64,000 nucleotides of DNA from Bedellia somnulentella (taxonomy: Eukaryota; Arthropoda; Insecta; Lepidoptera; Bedelliidae), in NCBI GenBank assembly GCA_963576735.1, contig OY755183.1:9629213-9693212 (forward strand), given 5' to 3'. The notes below the pieces were generated by a model. The model worked only from the letters and a program-made list of their open reading frames with translations. It was not told the DNA's origin and made no database searches. The translations under genes and the position numbers were made by a program. Of this stretch, positions 24,801-37,900 are shown piece after piece. Each line of letters begins with the position of its first letter. Position 1 is the stretch's first letter.

Positions 24801-25596
24801 AGAATGATACTTAAGTTGTTCTCAGCTGAAATACTCAATTCAGCAATAGGGCTATAGTTACACAAGAGAATTCCTATTAAAACCTACACTCACAAAATCA
24901 GAAAATGAGTTTCTGTGTGGCAGTGTTATCTGTTTATTGTAGCATACAATTAAATAATGTTAACAAAAACACTACAGTCATTTACCTGAAGCATCTGCCC
25001 AATTATGCCTGAAATGGCATAGCCAAATCCCACACTGTTGCAAAATTTTATATACTGGAAATAAACCTCAATATCATTTTGAAATCTTGCTATGAACTGC
25101 TTAAATATTTTATTCAGGCGTTTGGCTATCGCATATTCAATATCTTTCTTTTTTTCTGTTAGCTTTGCTTGTCTTCTTCTAAGGGATATATCTTCCATTA
25201 GCGCTAATTCATAAGCTATGTAATGAACAAAATCTTCTTTAGACTTAACTCTTCGCTGCACTTTATACTCAAACTCTTTTCGTTTGCGAGCAATTTCTCT
25301 GAAAAACTCCAAAACTTTAATACTTTTATGCAAATGATAACTTAACTTCTCTTAGTCTGCCAACCTGCACTCGATCAGCTTAGTAGATTCTTGTCAGATT
25401 ACCCAATGACTTTATGCAAGGCGGCTTGAGCCCCTCAGTGGGACATTTAAGGGCTCAGTGGGCATTTATCCTCATGGATAACTTAACCTAGAAGTACAAT
25501 TTACCTTATTTCATCTTCATTATATAAATCAGTACGACGCATTTGCTCCAACTCCTGTATCATATCCTGTATACGTTGATTTACTTGTTCTGCCAT
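21895..25596 (-). CDS. Utp6: UTP6, U3 snoRNA-associated HAT-repeat protein
   Basis: Component of the small-subunit processome, needed for 18S pre-rRNA processing in the nucleolus. Exons on the minus strand: 25596-25505, 25298-24986, 24663-24472, 24026-23826, 23625-23524, 23030-22787, 22716-22531, 22305-21895. The N-terminus (MAEQVNQRIQDMIQELEQM) and the following segment (KRKEFEYKVQRRVKSKEDF) match the conserved UTP6 N-terminal domain. The rest has half-a-TPR (HAT) repeats with W/Y and E patterns (MWEMASKWESEEQNN; LWSEYMKFETEKG near the C-terminus). About 580 residues, near the usual length of 590-600. Seven exons join in phase, but exon 23625-23524 ends in phase 0 while exon 23030-22787 needs two preceding bases. 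A small exon of 3n+2 bases (about 20) is therefore missing or destroyed where two family B repeats sit (23095-23522). The gene may be intact with an unseen microexon, or damaged. Confidence 0.85.
23283..23522 (+). repeat. (TATG)n repeat, family B, abutting a UTP6 exon
   Basis: Full-length copy from gccgtgtagtgtcgg to the tatgtatgtatgtat tail. The tail ends within a base or two of the UTP6 exon edge at 23524. An opposite-orientation partial copy lies at about 23095-23201. Confidence 0.75.
23688..23752. repeat. Outer arm of the tRNA-like palindromic repeat
   Basis: The sequence tttgttcatgaaaacctcat and gtggggattattactaataa matches the arm at 6602-6660. No tRNA-like part remains. Confidence 0.6.
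24726..24843. repeat. Short palindromic MITE in a UTP6 intron
   Basis: Arms of about 46 bases: CTGAATTGAGTATTCAAGC at left and GCTGAAATACTCAATTCAG at right, with CTGAGAACGACTTAAG against CTTAAGTTGTTCTCAG inside. I could not see a clear target duplication. Confidence 0.6.
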
Positions 25597-26768
<1,172 letters not shown>

Positions 26769-26855
26769 TTTTGGTTTTGGTTTGTCAGTTTAAGTTCAGA
26801 AGTCTAGAAGTTTAGACTTGTATCATATGGAAAATGTTTAATGCTTGAATAACAC

Positions 26856-26861
26856 AATAAA
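26856..26861 (+). terminator. Poly(A) signal of NAC alpha
   Basis: AATAAA about 90 bases after the TAA. Confidence 0.65.
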
Positions 26862-27486
26862 TTGTATTTGTTAAGACATATGGTTTTCTCATTATTTTAC
26901 CAATAATTTATATTAAAGTGGGAATGTGATGTATTTGCAAGCAATTATAAGAAACTTAAATCAGAATGGAAAGCTGTTGAATTTAGTTTTAAACTAATTT
27001 AAAAATGCCCTTATATGAAAAGAGTCTGATGGAGTATGAATTTGAATTAAGCTGGTAGCATAATGAGTAGTTTTGCAGTTTTAAATGGTTCTTCCTGTGG
27101 GTGTCTTATGAGATTAACATGGGTTTTTGGGCTAGTGACAGTTGGATGATCTTGATAGAAATCTAGCACCATTTTTTTTCATTAGACCAAGTTGGTCACC
27201 ATGCTTCCATAAGTGGCTAAGGAATTGTAATACGAATGCTCTGGTATACTTACATGTTAATTTAAACTCCTGCGATCTATTGTTAATGCTACATATTGTG
27301 GAAAGCATTGCAGAGGTACAAATATTCGTGTCAGTATTGACACCTGGTTCTCAGGATCGGAATACTAATTTTTTGTTTGGACGGTAGCCCCTTCATACAA
27401 ATACATTGCCACATGGCCAAGTCAAACTACATGTGGGTTTTCCTCAGCCTTAACATATTGATAAAGAACAAATAAAACTATATATA

Positions 27487-27580
27487 TATACCCGAAGGGG
27501 GGCGTATACCCGAAGGTCGCGGGTTCGAACCCCGCCAGTGTCGAAATTTTTCTTTCCTTTAATAACATCTTTTATTTATA
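27487..27580 (+). repeat. tRNA-like repeat arm
   Basis: Contains gggcgtatacccgaaggtcg followed by cgggttcgaaccccgccagt and gtcgaaatttttctttcctt, as in the reverse complement of 58005-58120. Confidence 0.65.
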
Positions 27581-27930
27581 AATAAAACTACATAATTTCT
27601 GTGAGTGTTGTCTAGAGAACCCTAAACCCTTTTTTTACCTGGGGTAAAGGGTGAGGCAAACTAGGGTATTGGAGCATTGTAAGTGAATGTTGTACAATGT
27701 ATCTGATGATCCATCACCAACCTTCCATTTTTTTTAACCCCATTTTTTTCTGGCTGTATCTTCCCCTTTTTGGGATTTATAGCCGTGAGTCTCTGTATGG
27801 TATAAATAAACAGAAAATATAACCTCTTTAAACACCTGCAGCAAGAAAAGGGTTAGTGCTACCTATAAGCTGTTTACAACAATGATCTTAAATATAACAA
27901 TTACATTTCGACAATGAAAACTTGAATATA

Positions 27931-28131
27931 TTGCCGTGGCGTGTCGGCTTAGAATAGCACTACCCCATTTCTACCATTGGGTGTACGTAAGAGGCGACTA
28001 ACGGTATTGGGGCTTTACAGGGATTTTTGGGCGATGCGGTTGGAGATCCATCACCAACAACTACTAATTCCTTAGCTCTGGCTACCCCTTCTAGGGATTT
28101 ATAGCCGTGAGTATATGTATGTATGTATGTA
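27931..28131 (+). repeat. (TATG)n repeat, family B
   Basis: Runs from gccgtggcgtgtcggcttag to gccgtgagtatatgtatg with a TATG tail. A middle part is deleted. Confidence 0.75.
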
Positions 28132-28554
28132 TTTTGACCATGCGCTTAGTAGAGGTGACTGAGGTAACAAAAATGTGACGTGATGATGAGAATATGGGGC
28201 GGAAATGCTGAATCATTAATAATTAGAACAGAACTTGGATTATATTAGGTCAGTTCTATTGTGAAGTTATCTCTTTAGTAGTACTTTCTGCTGGAAATGG
28301 CGGAAAAGCTGTTTTTTTTGGGTGTATTGAAGCAAGGGGTTCTAATCATGCTCTTCAAGGAGCAGTAGTTTGCCAAAGCTACCCAGGGGCAATTGTTATC
28401 TATTAATTATTCTTATGATGAAGAAAATTCTTTATAACACTAAAACTGATCATTCACGCCGCGGCGCGCCGTGAATCCTCGTAGGGTTAGCCGGAAAGAG
28501 TACATATGAAAATTAAGCGTCATTTGGCACTTAGTTGTTGCATGAACAGTGCAT

Positions 28555-28745
28555 TCACATGATATAGGGGGGCAGGCCTGTCGCCATTTTCACACTGTCA
28601 CATGACAGAAATATCAGCCATTTGAGTTTCATTCACCGTTAAAAACCTTGATGAATTAACCATACCTACGACTTAAGAAATGACATATTGGTCCAACTGC
28701 AGGATTAAAACCCACGCCGCTCTGCATAAGAACTGAGCTATCCAG
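28555..28745 (-). repeat. SINE family A, head-containing copy
   Basis: The reverse strand has box A and box B remnants (gatagctcagttcttatgc; gcgtgggttttaatcctgc) and then the SINE body as far as the cactgt motif. Degenerate. Confidence 0.6.
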
Positions 28746-28902
28746 ATTTACCCAAATTGTATATGTATATAATTTTATATACTTAAACATAGGTTTATCA
28801 TCTTATCATTATGTCTGGTTTTCAGTCGAAGTTAGTTTGATTGCTTGTGGTATTCTAGTGATACTAACAGGAAACAAAAAACCACAAAACTCGATATAAA
28901 AG

Positions 28903-28908
28903 TTTATT
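28903..28908 (-). terminator. Poly(A) signal of TONSL
   Basis: TTTATT on the plus strand (AATAAA on the minus) about 60 bases after the TONSL stop. Confidence 0.55.
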
Positions 28909-28965
28909 ATCTCTAATATAAATAGATGGACTAAACTTAACTAAAACAACACTTCATGTTAAATA

Positions 28966-31900
28966 TCATCTAGCTGTAAATTTTATTACACCACCATCAC
29001 AGTGCTCTATAACACCTCGTCCTTTGAAGCAATTTAGCCAAGTCTTCGAAAACGACTTGAAACTCTCTTTCTCTTCATCCGATTTCAAAATGGGAGTCAC
29101 ATTTATTTCCGGTATACATCTGCCGAAGTCAATAGCTGGTAACCAAACCTGGAAGTCAGATTCTGGGGAAAACTTGAATATATCCTGGCAACCTTCAAAG
29201 TTGATTTGTGGGACCGGAGGTTGGCGTTGTAGCAGTTTCTTTACACAGATAAATGTCAGATTGTTGCATTTCAATGATAAGGTCTGAATGTGTTTGGCCC
29301 GGCCAAGACATCTGCAAAGAAAAATATTTTAGGATTACACAAATCTTGTGCTCGCCGTGTAGCGTCTGCTTAGAATAGCACTAGCCCATTTCTACTAGCG
29401 AGTGTTTCCAATAGACGGGGTTTAAGCTTTTAAGATATTGTTGGATGATGTGTCTGAAGAGCCAATGTTTCACCACGCAACTTTTAAAAGTGCCTGAATA
29501 ATTTATAATTCTTGCTTCCTCTTTTTGGGATGGACAGCCATGAGTATAAATATTAAAAGGAATACAAGGGCATGTATGATAAGATTTATGAATGCGAATA
29601 GATTAATGGCCAAAGGCTAAGAATAGAATTACTAGAATATCTTCCCGTGGGTATTCGTAAGAGGCGACTAATTTAATTTTCAAAAGTGGCTAGGGAATTT
29701 ATTATTAGTATATGTATGTAAATGTAAGTATGTTTTGAATAGAATGGCATAATGACCATTTTCCTAATGAGTTTGAATATGTTTAAAGTACAGTAATATT
29801 ATACGTATAGTAATATTAGATTATTAAGTTCCAGCTAATACTAAACGTTATTTAAATATCAATACATACCTAAAAATCCTCATAAACTGTCCATCAACCA
29901 TTTTATAATTAGACAGATTCAACCTTCTCAATTTCAGTTCTTTCGCTGAATCCAAAAATGCAGCAATGCTCCCCACAATATTGCCTTCAACGCCCACATT
30001 TTCTAAATCCAACTCCATCAATACATTAGGATTCAATGACGTTACTATACAACTCACAATACCCTGTTTCATATCATTATTACTTATATCTATTGTTTCA
30101 ATCCGATCAAAATTCATATTCGGTTTGTTCATATCATTAAATGCATACTGACTTATGTTACAATTGCTTAATTTTAACACTTTAACCTTCAAATATTCGC
30201 CTAATTTTATTATCATTTTAAATCCGTCATCTGATATAGGGTTGGCACTCAAATCAATATTTTCAAGTTCTTGGCATACGGGACGAGTTGATTTCTCGAA
30301 TAAATTAAGTAGTGTTTTACATCCTTCACTCGATATATTATTTCTGCTCAAATCTAGATGTGTCAAATGTTTCATAGTAGCAATGCATTCTGTTAAACAT
30401 TTCATTCCTTCGTCACTCAAGTTGTTGTCAGGTACAAATATGGCAGTAATGTGTGTTTGGTGGGTGAGTGCACGGAATAATGGTCTTATTTGAGATGTGG
30501 TTAAGGTTCTAGTTCCTAAAGCTAATCTATGAGTTGTGTGACTTCTGCCGACTGCTTGTTGAATTTCCTCGCACGGAGCTGAAATTTGAAATAATATGAA
30601 TTAACTTTGAGTAAAATAATAGCTTAAACATTTTAAAAAGTAACGCTGGAGTTAACTTTTTTTTCCAAAAATAGTTTTTTATTTTATTTAAGCCACAAAT
30701 ACGCACAGTGAACGCCATAAATACTGAGTTCAAGTGGGTCCATTTAACTAGGGCTCCCATAGACTAACGTAGTAAATTATGAAATGTGATTATTCCTCCG
30801 TGGTAAGTTCGATCTGAAACTTTATTGTGTTAAAACCTTGACATTGTAATCAGTGTAGGTGATCATCGTGCAAAATTTGGTCCTGATCGGTTATATGGTT
30901 TGGGAGGAGTTCCCTGACAATCTAAATACAAACTCTGGGTAAAAGGAGCTTCGCTCCAAAAAGTGCTATTCTAGACCGCCATGTCAGGCTATTAAGTTCA
31001 GTCTCCTGTGGGACTTACCGTCCATTTATAAAAATACTAAGACCCAATTAAAGTCCATACAAAATGAGATAAAGTTTAATTAAGTAACGGATTGGAAACT
31101 TTATAGATCGGAAATAGGTTTCTAGGATCAAGACACCTAAGTTTAAAGGGCACATTTAAACATTTTATTTAAGTCAGCGGTCTAATTGTAGGAGGCATGG
31201 CCAGACTGCGTCTTCCGGTACAGTCATCTACGTAATGTGCATTTCCCATTGACCCCATAGTACCAGCACACCATTTGACCCAATTCTAAGTATCTGTCTG
31301 TTCAATGCGAATCCAATCACGAATAGTAATCGTATAACTTCTAACATACGCCTCTCTATAAATTTTTGGGTAAGTATGAGCCGCCAACGACCTACTGTAA
31401 GAGGCCAGAACTCAGTGCCGTAAGTCATTATAGAAAAATACACAGTTCAAACGAAATTTTGGAGATTTACACTAACATATGACATAATTGAATTATTCAG
31501 GCACATAAGTTTTTTTTACAAAATCGATTGAAACACAACCATAGGAACATCAAAATCTTGAAAGGCGTACATACGCACATTGAACGCATCAAATCAAATT
31601 ACTACATTTTGAGCCTTTACGGAAAAAAAACACTACTCAAAGAGTTTTCCTTCATGCCTTTCGAAACTTTAAAATTAATTACGTAAGCAATTGTGAGTAA
31701 CTCTTCGTTTCTGAACCGTTCTTGGTAACATACAACTCTAAGATATTTTTTATCAATTCGAAACACAGATAAAACGAATTTGAATATTTTTTGTTAATGA
31801 AAACCTATTGTGGGGATTTAAACACTATTTAAAAAGTGTAAAAGAAAAGAGCGATGGGGGCGTATACCCGGAGGTCGCGGGTTCGATCCTCGCCGGTGTC

Positions 31901-34900
31901 GAAATTTTTCTTTACTTTATTTATCCTTTATTAAGAGGTAAAACGAAACCCAATATATAATAATCTCAAAGTCATACATACCCAAATTCAAGGCATCGCA
32001 ACACTCCTGATATCTCTCCTCGGCCGGCGACGCTTTCCAGTTGGTGATACACGTGTTGAGTTCGGGCGACGACAGCACCAGGCTGAGCGGGTCGTCCTCC
32101 GACAAGATGGCGCCGTCTGACGTCATCAGACTGAACACGGGCTTTACGCCGGTTAATCTGGAATTTAATAGAATTGTAAAATAAACATAACATAACATAT
32201 ACTCACGGCTGTAAATCCCTAGAAGAGGTAGCCAGAGCTAAGGAATTAGAAATTCCTCAGCCGCTTTTGGAAAGTTGAGTGGGGAGAAGATAGTAAAATA
32301 AAGGTTGTTGGTGATGGGTCTCCAACCGCATCGCCCAAAAATCCCTTAAAAGCCCCAATACCGTTAGTCGCCTCTTACGTACACCCACCGGAAGAAATGG
32401 GGTAGTGCTATTCTAAGCCAACCGCAAAGTCCGGCTTTGTGTACATATACTGTTGTACCTATTCTGTAATATACTGTTTGTGTGTTGTTTTGTATGCAAT
32501 AAAGTGTTTAAATAAATAAATAAAATATACTCAAAGGTAATAAATAAAGGAAAGAAAATCAAATGTATTTATTTATCCTTTATTTATTAGTAATTACGAG
32601 TATCTCCACATGAGGTTTTCATGATCAAAAACATTCTAAATACTCTCAGGTACTTCAGAATCAGATATTCTTCAGCTACTTTTGGAAATTCAGTGTGGAA
32701 AAGATTATAAAAGATAGATAGTTGGTGATGGGTCTCCAACCGCGTCGGCCAAAAATCACTTAAAATGGGATAATACCCTAAGTCACCTCCTACCACTTTT
32801 GGGAAGTAGAGTAGGGAAAAGATGGTCAAATAAAGGTTGTTGGTGATGGGTCTCCAACCGCATCGCCTAAAAATCCCTTAATACCGTTTGTCGCCTCTTA
32901 CGTACACCCACCGGAAGAAATGGGGTAGTGCTATTCTAAGCCGACACTACACAGCAAACTTGTGAAAAGTAAAATTTTCTATATCGAACATCTAGGGTCA
33001 GTGTTAATGCAATGTTCCCGCTTGCCGCTCGTATAAATTTTAAGTACATGTTCCATTTTAATAATTATAGAATGAAAGGGGCTTATGGTGCAAAGGTGAC
33101 AGAGAATGTATGGCACATAGTTGAAATAACTAGAGCTAACTACTGCTAGACTTGCACTGTATAATATACAGTATTTGTTATTATTCAGTTGAGATTTTTG
33201 TCTGCGTGCAACAGTATTATGCTATGGCCAATGAGGAATTAGGATATTATTATCAACTGCAACATATGCAACACATTCACCATAATCAAGTCAAGTTAGT
33301 TGAGGAATCAGCCTAAGCCAAAAATAAACTTTTCGGAAAACTAAGTAAGAAATCTCATTATTAAAGTTTGCTAGATCACCACTATACTATTTCACAGCTA
33401 ATAAGTATGACACAAACTTACTTGTAATATCGATTTTTGACTTCTTCAACCAACCAGTTTATAGTCAATTTATTTATGGTATCCAGCTTCAAAGAAATCA
33501 ATAGTGTTTTATCTTCAATATGTACTTTAACAGCAGCGGGCGGCATAATTTGCGTTTGCATGGGTCTTCCGTTCTTTATTGACTGGATGTTAATTGGTTG
33601 AATCATATTCATTGGAATATTAGAATTCACACTTTGCATTATATTAAAACTTTCCGCAAACGATGTAGGAAAGTTATCAACAGATTTTCCAGAAAGAGGT
33701 CTACTTTGCGCTCTATTACTTCTAATAAACTCTGTATCACTTCCACTATTACTAGAATTATCATGTTCTTCTCGTTTTCTCTGAAACCCAGCTTTTAGCA
33801 GTGAAGTTTGGTGTTTCCATCTCTTTTTCATTTTATTCCTACTGTCGTAACTCTTACTTTCATTTAATTCTCTACGAATATCTCTCATTGATGCAATGGC
33901 TGCATTCGTTTTTGGATTTATATTTTCATTTCTAACAAAATGGTCTGAATCTGAACTGCGGTCATCAATATCAATTACTTTAGATTTATTTTTCTTATCT
34001 TTTAGTGAATTAGTGGTTTTATTACTATTTATAAGGGGTTCAATTTTATTTATATTGTCTATGCTGTTTTTAATACTGTCATAACTTGGCTTTTTTGCTG
34101 CTGTTACTGTTAAAGGGTCACTATATTTTCTTTTATTATTAGTTTTTTTACTAACCTCTAAGTCATCATCTAGCCAATCATCATCTACTTCGTCAGGCTC
34201 AAGAAAAGCAGATTTAGGTTTATTTACTTTTATTTCTTCATCACTCAAATCATTGACATTTCGGTTTCTAAGCGCTGATATTGCATTTCTATATTCAGCA
34301 ACACCATTGTCTTTTTTAGCTTTTTTATCAATATCTGATGAATCATTTGATTCTTCAGATGTGAATACCGCTTGGCTTTTTAAATTTTGGGTAAGATCTA
34401 AGTCCTCATCACTATCATCATCAATGATATTACGTGTTTTAAAAACCGGCGAATGTAATTCTCTTATTTTGCTTGTCATTTTAGATGTACTGGGAGGGGA
34501 TATCTCTTTGACAGGTTTCACAGGAGTTTTGGACACAGATCTATTGCGATGGGACTCTACAGCAGTTTTATCGATAAAGCCATGAATTTTGTTGCAAATA
34601 TTTTTATACATCAATTCTTCATCTTTCGAGAGTATTGACGAGGCACGCCATTTTTGCAAAACGTGCAACGGAGTTTCTCCAAAGTCAGTTTTAAGCGAGG
34701 GAATTGCACCTTTTTCTATTAACATTTGTACAACATCTAAGTGGCCGTTACTTGCTGCATCATAAAGTGGAGTTATACCTGCAAAAAAATATGTGACATT
34801 TAAACATCAAATATTTTTCTAGTTATTGATATTAATTCTGGTTTAACAATACTTAGTGTCATCTTAAAATGCTACTCTTTACCAGAAGTGTGGGACCAGA

Positions 34901-37900
34901 CGATTCTAATTTAAAACTTCAGTCTACTCTTTTAATGTGTTTAAGCAACCATCTGCTTATATCTGTCGCAGGAAAATCGTCAAACTCGTTAACTTATAAG
35001 TTTCCTAGGAAACTTGTAAGTTGACGGAAATCCGTCAAACGGCATGCGAATTTACATCTTACCTGATAAGTTTTAGGAAACTTGTAAAATAACGAACTCA
35101 CGTCAGGAAAATTGTAAGTGGGGATCATATTTGACAAGTTTCCGAGTTTAGAATTCTGTATTTTAGGAACTTTACAAGTTTCCTGAATCCCGCTAGGAAA
35201 ATTGTCAATGCAGCACTGACGGCGCGGAGAGAGGGATATTAGTGAATGCGGATTGGCTGGCGGCGGTCACGTGACGTGACGCATTCGCGCGTCTTGTCAA
35301 CTCGACAATCGAAATAATATTTTCCTTGCTATACTAATGCAATCTATTAATTTGCTATTATTTGCTGTTGCTGACATAAAATTAAAAAGTTTTAACAGTA
35401 TTTATTATATATAAATTGTTTATAAATTCTTTATTGTAATATAGTATGAATACCTTGCGGCAATAAATCCCTAGAAAGGGTGGGTAGCCTGACTGTCGGA
35501 ATAAGAAATTACTTAGCTACTTTTGGAAGTTAAAGGGGAAAAGATTGTATTGTAATGTAAACATTATTTGAGATAGGTCTGCAACCGCATCGCCTCCAAT
35601 GACATCCATTGTTATAGGTTAACGCCAGAAATATGTTAGTGCTATTCTGAACCGATGCTTGTAAGATTTTAAACTCTTACAAATTTACTGCCTTCATAAT
35701 ATTTTATCCCGTGGTTGTCCTAAGAGGAAACCAAAGGCTTTTTAAGTGATTGTTAGGTGAAGTGGCCGCATACCCAGCGCCACCTTCTGATTTTAGTAGT
35801 AATTTACTACTGTGATGTGAGTGGATGAAAAGTAAGTCAGAAGGTTGGTTGATAAACGAATGGAAACTAGTGTAAAAATCCGTCATCGTAATAAATTATT
35901 CGTAGTTTTCGTTTATTATTACGTAAGACTAACGGCCAGGAAACCCTTCGTAATCCAGTTCCTCATTTATATTTGCAAATATCAAAACATTGTCATTACT
36001 TTAAATTCATGCTTTTTTCTTTACTCAACTCACTTCTTAACCAATCATCATAAGTAACTGGTTCAATTAACAATTTCACTAGCAGCCATTAGGAGGCTTA
36101 CAAATTTCCTAAATTATAAATTCAAAACTAGGAAACTTGTCAAAAATGATCCCCACTTACAATTTTCCTGAGGTGAGTTCGTTATTTTACAAGTTTCCTA
36201 AAACCTATCAGGTAAGATGTAAATTCGCATGCTGTTTGACGGATTTCCGTCAACTTACAAGTTTCCTAGGAAACTTATAAGTTAACGAGTTTGACGATTT
36301 TCCTGCGACATATCCATATGATTAATAATGAATGTCTCCCAATTGAAAGATCAAAGATTTGAAAAATATCAGTGACAGTCCAAGACGCAAGCAATTTAAA
36401 ATGAACAAAGTGTAACTTAGTAGAGCAAACTATCCAAGACGAACTCCAAGGCTTAGTTGGAAGATGTCTAGATTGAGTCCTAAGGTTGCGGGTTTGAATG
36501 TCACTGAGACCATTTATTAAAGTCTATGAACATGTGTTTCTTAGGGCCAGTTTTTTGATCCGGAGTTAAAAATATAACCATTTGTTACATTGACTATAGT
36601 TAAATGACTAACCAGTAGTTAAATCGTAAATCCATTTTGGTTCGATATTTGACCATTAGTTACTCTAACCACGGGTCAAAAAATGCATTTTGCTGATATC
36701 TAACTAATAGTTACGATATTTAACAAATTGTTGAGTTAACCACGGATCAAAAAACTGGCCCTTAGTCTTGGCTGTTATCAATAACATTTCCAGTAGCAAA
36801 CTTGATCTGTGTAATATATCCGTATATATGTATCTTTTACTGTTATACTCACCATCACAATTAGCCCCGCCCCTATCATTGATATTAGCCCCACTATTAA
36901 CAAGCAGTTCAGCTATTTCCAAGTGTCCGTGAATACAAGCTTCATGTAGCGGCAACCAACCCGCATTGTCTCGTACATTTACTGGGTGGCCTTTGGCTAT
37001 TAGTCTCTCTACTAGAAGTTTGTTGCCGGATATGCAGGCCTGTGAAGGAAATAGAATAGTCATTATTTATTTGTCCTGAAAAGATATGTACATAAATTTA
37101 AGGCGTTTGTTAAATGATCTTGCTTTGGTTGATTCGAAAATACAAAATGATAAAAGTGACTCAATGATAAAACAAAAGCAGGAAATAGATCACGTCATAT
37201 GATAAATATATATATATATATATATATATGGTAAATAAATTTAAAAATCTAGATACTATAATTCACAAACAGTCATCAGAAAACAGTCTAGAATGCTAGT
37301 TTCGTAAATGAAACTACAATATTACTAATCAAAGACAACACTTATTTTAGAGAATAACTAAACGCAAAACTTTTCTCTTATCCCAACAAAATATTGCAAA
37401 ATTTTCGTTATTGTTTATTTCTTGATAACTCATGACTTAATATCTCACCTACTTTTCGATAAGCGTATAATATTTGCACAACTTAAATGTACATACATAC
37501 ATATACTCACGCCATTAGTTCCCATTGGGGTAGGCAGAGACTATTGATCGCCACTTCGTACGATCCTGACAAACCTCTCTAGCTTCGTTTACATCCGTCA
37601 ATCTTTTCATACATGCTCTTTTATTCTTCATACTTCGGACGCCAGCCTTTTTGACTTAAATGTGACAGCTTAAATGTGTAAAAAAATTTACATGGTGTGC
37701 TCTAGTCTCACAAAAATTACGCTAACTAACTACTTACAACATGCAATTGTGTTTCTCCCTTCATGTTTTTCTTGATAGAAAATCCTGTTCCTCTCTTGCG
37801 AGACTCGCGTTTCGTCTCTGTCACCGTTTCCTCGTTGTCATCTGATAAGTCTAAAATATAATTAACAATTACACTATGTTTCACTTCAGTTTATTTAGGA

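Larger units (their letters stand above)
26862..28902. other. Intergenic repeats between NAC alpha and TONSL
   Basis: Contains a SINE A fragment (about 27330-27440, minus), a tRNA-like repeat arm (27487-27580), family B copies (about 27618-27810 and 27931-28131, plus) and a SINE A copy with head (28555-28745, minus). No host coding sequence was recognised. Confidence 0.6.

Noticed and set aside
33598..34585. Three plus-strand ORFs inside TONSL exon 11
   Set aside because: Antisense shadows of the Lys/Ser/Asp-rich linker.
34960..36314. Two separate repeats rather than one element
   Set aside because: The outer ends are exact inverted copies and both are bounded by TATC, which fits a single insertion.
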